5,426 bases of DNA from assembly GCA_025360895.1 (NCBI GenBank), contig JANYBF010000220.1, positions 1-5,426 of the forward strand, in the 5' to 3' direction. Position 1 is the first letter of the stretch. Each line of letters begins with the position of its first letter. The position numbers and the translations under genes were made by a program. Source of the DNA: Verrucomicrobiota bacterium (lineage in GTDB: Bacteria > Verrucomicrobiota > Verrucomicrobiia > Limisphaerales > JADLHS01). Positions 5,130 through 5,426 of this stretch are shown here, piece after piece. Under the pieces are notes generated by a model. That model was not told where the DNA came from, did not search any database, and worked only from the letters and a program-made list of their open reading frames with translations.

Positions 5130-5426
5130 TCAAGGCGGCAAAATCATGTGCTGTTTCTCCCAGGCCTCAAAGTTGCCATCCGCTTCTTTATGCACTTCGG
5201 AATGGCCGTCGGCAAAACCGTACGTTTTTACCCAACCTCCGCTCACGGGTTGGGCTTGGGACTCGCCGATGACAATGATGTTGCCATTGGTCAACGCGTT
5301 GAGCGAGCCGGTATAGAAAATATCAAATTGATTGGTTGCGAGCATGGATTCATCCCTGGCTTGACCGGGCTAGAGAGCGGCGGCTTGGTCAAAATTAGTT
5401 GGGAACCGACCTCCGTTCTTATCTGC
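5130..5426 (-). pseudogene. C-terminus of a further sigma-factor-type protein, interrupted by an in-frame TAG (partial)
   Basis: Read on the minus strand from the window edge, the frame gives ADKNGGRFPTNFDQAAAL, then TAG (5372-5370), then continues in the same frame for 79 codons to TGA (5132-5130). The later part includes FDIFYTGSLNALTNGNIIVI and KTYGFADGHSEVHKEADG. Both sides of the TAG align with one continuous stretch of the neighbouring sigma factor: NGGRFPTNFDQ with NNGQLPTDLAQ, and FDIFYTGSLNAL with YKLLHTGNLGDL. The TAG falls where that protein has F432. It is therefore most simply a decayed paralogue of the pseudopilin-like C-terminal module. Alternatives are a base-call error, readthrough, or a short independent ORF starting at ATG 5345. 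The N-terminal sigma part, if any, lies outside the window. Confidence 0.6.

Overview
The window looks like a piece of a Verrucomicrobiota chromosome, close to the soil or freshwater Pedosphaera/Limisphaerales type. This rests on four things: a DUF1552-type C-terminus, a Tat-exported sugar-isomerase-like TIM barrel, two long ECF-like sigma factors with membrane-spanning C-terminal extensions, and GTAG-footed palindromic intergenic repeats. Base composition is moderately GC-rich. The taxonomic call comes from family knowledge, not a search.

Layout. Positions 1-117 (+) are the last 38 codons of a DUF1552-family protein, followed by two tandem hairpins that may end transcription. The 192-base gap to the next gene also holds a REP-like palindrome (215-239) and three 10-base direct repeats (270-299). 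Positions 310-1197 (+) encode an exported hydroxypyruvate isomerase/sugar epimerase-like protein with a complete metal-binding tetrad. A 125-base convergent spacer (1198-1322) with no visible terminator follows.

The rest of the window, 1323-5426, is a minus-strand array of sigma factor genes in different states. There are two intact genes (1323-2714 and 3326-4873), an N-terminal stub of a third (2926-2994), and at the right edge the C-terminus of a further copy (5130-5426) interrupted by an in-frame TAG. Each intact protein has sigma region 2, sigma region 4, a nearly invariant hydrophobic linker, a second hydrophobic helix, a coiled coil ending in LRGEVAQLR, and then an unrelated C-terminal domain. 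One C-terminal domain is NTF2-like in appearance; the other is pseudopilin-like and is shared with the right-edge relic. The array therefore looks like a family of membrane-tethered sigma factors with a constant front half and exchangeable output or sensor ends.

The 611-base gap between the two intact sigma genes is built from two copies, 280 bases apart, of one unit: a compound palindromic element (about 184 bp, about 94% identical) next to the first codons of a sigma gene. Each element holds two GTAG-footed hairpins pointing right, a central stem-loop, and two inverted hairpins pointing left. This is the architecture of a REP doublet mobilised in trans by a TnpA_REP (RAYT) transposase, which is not present here. 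The sigma stub breaks off one base from the foot of one element, so repeat-associated rearrangement probably shaped the array.
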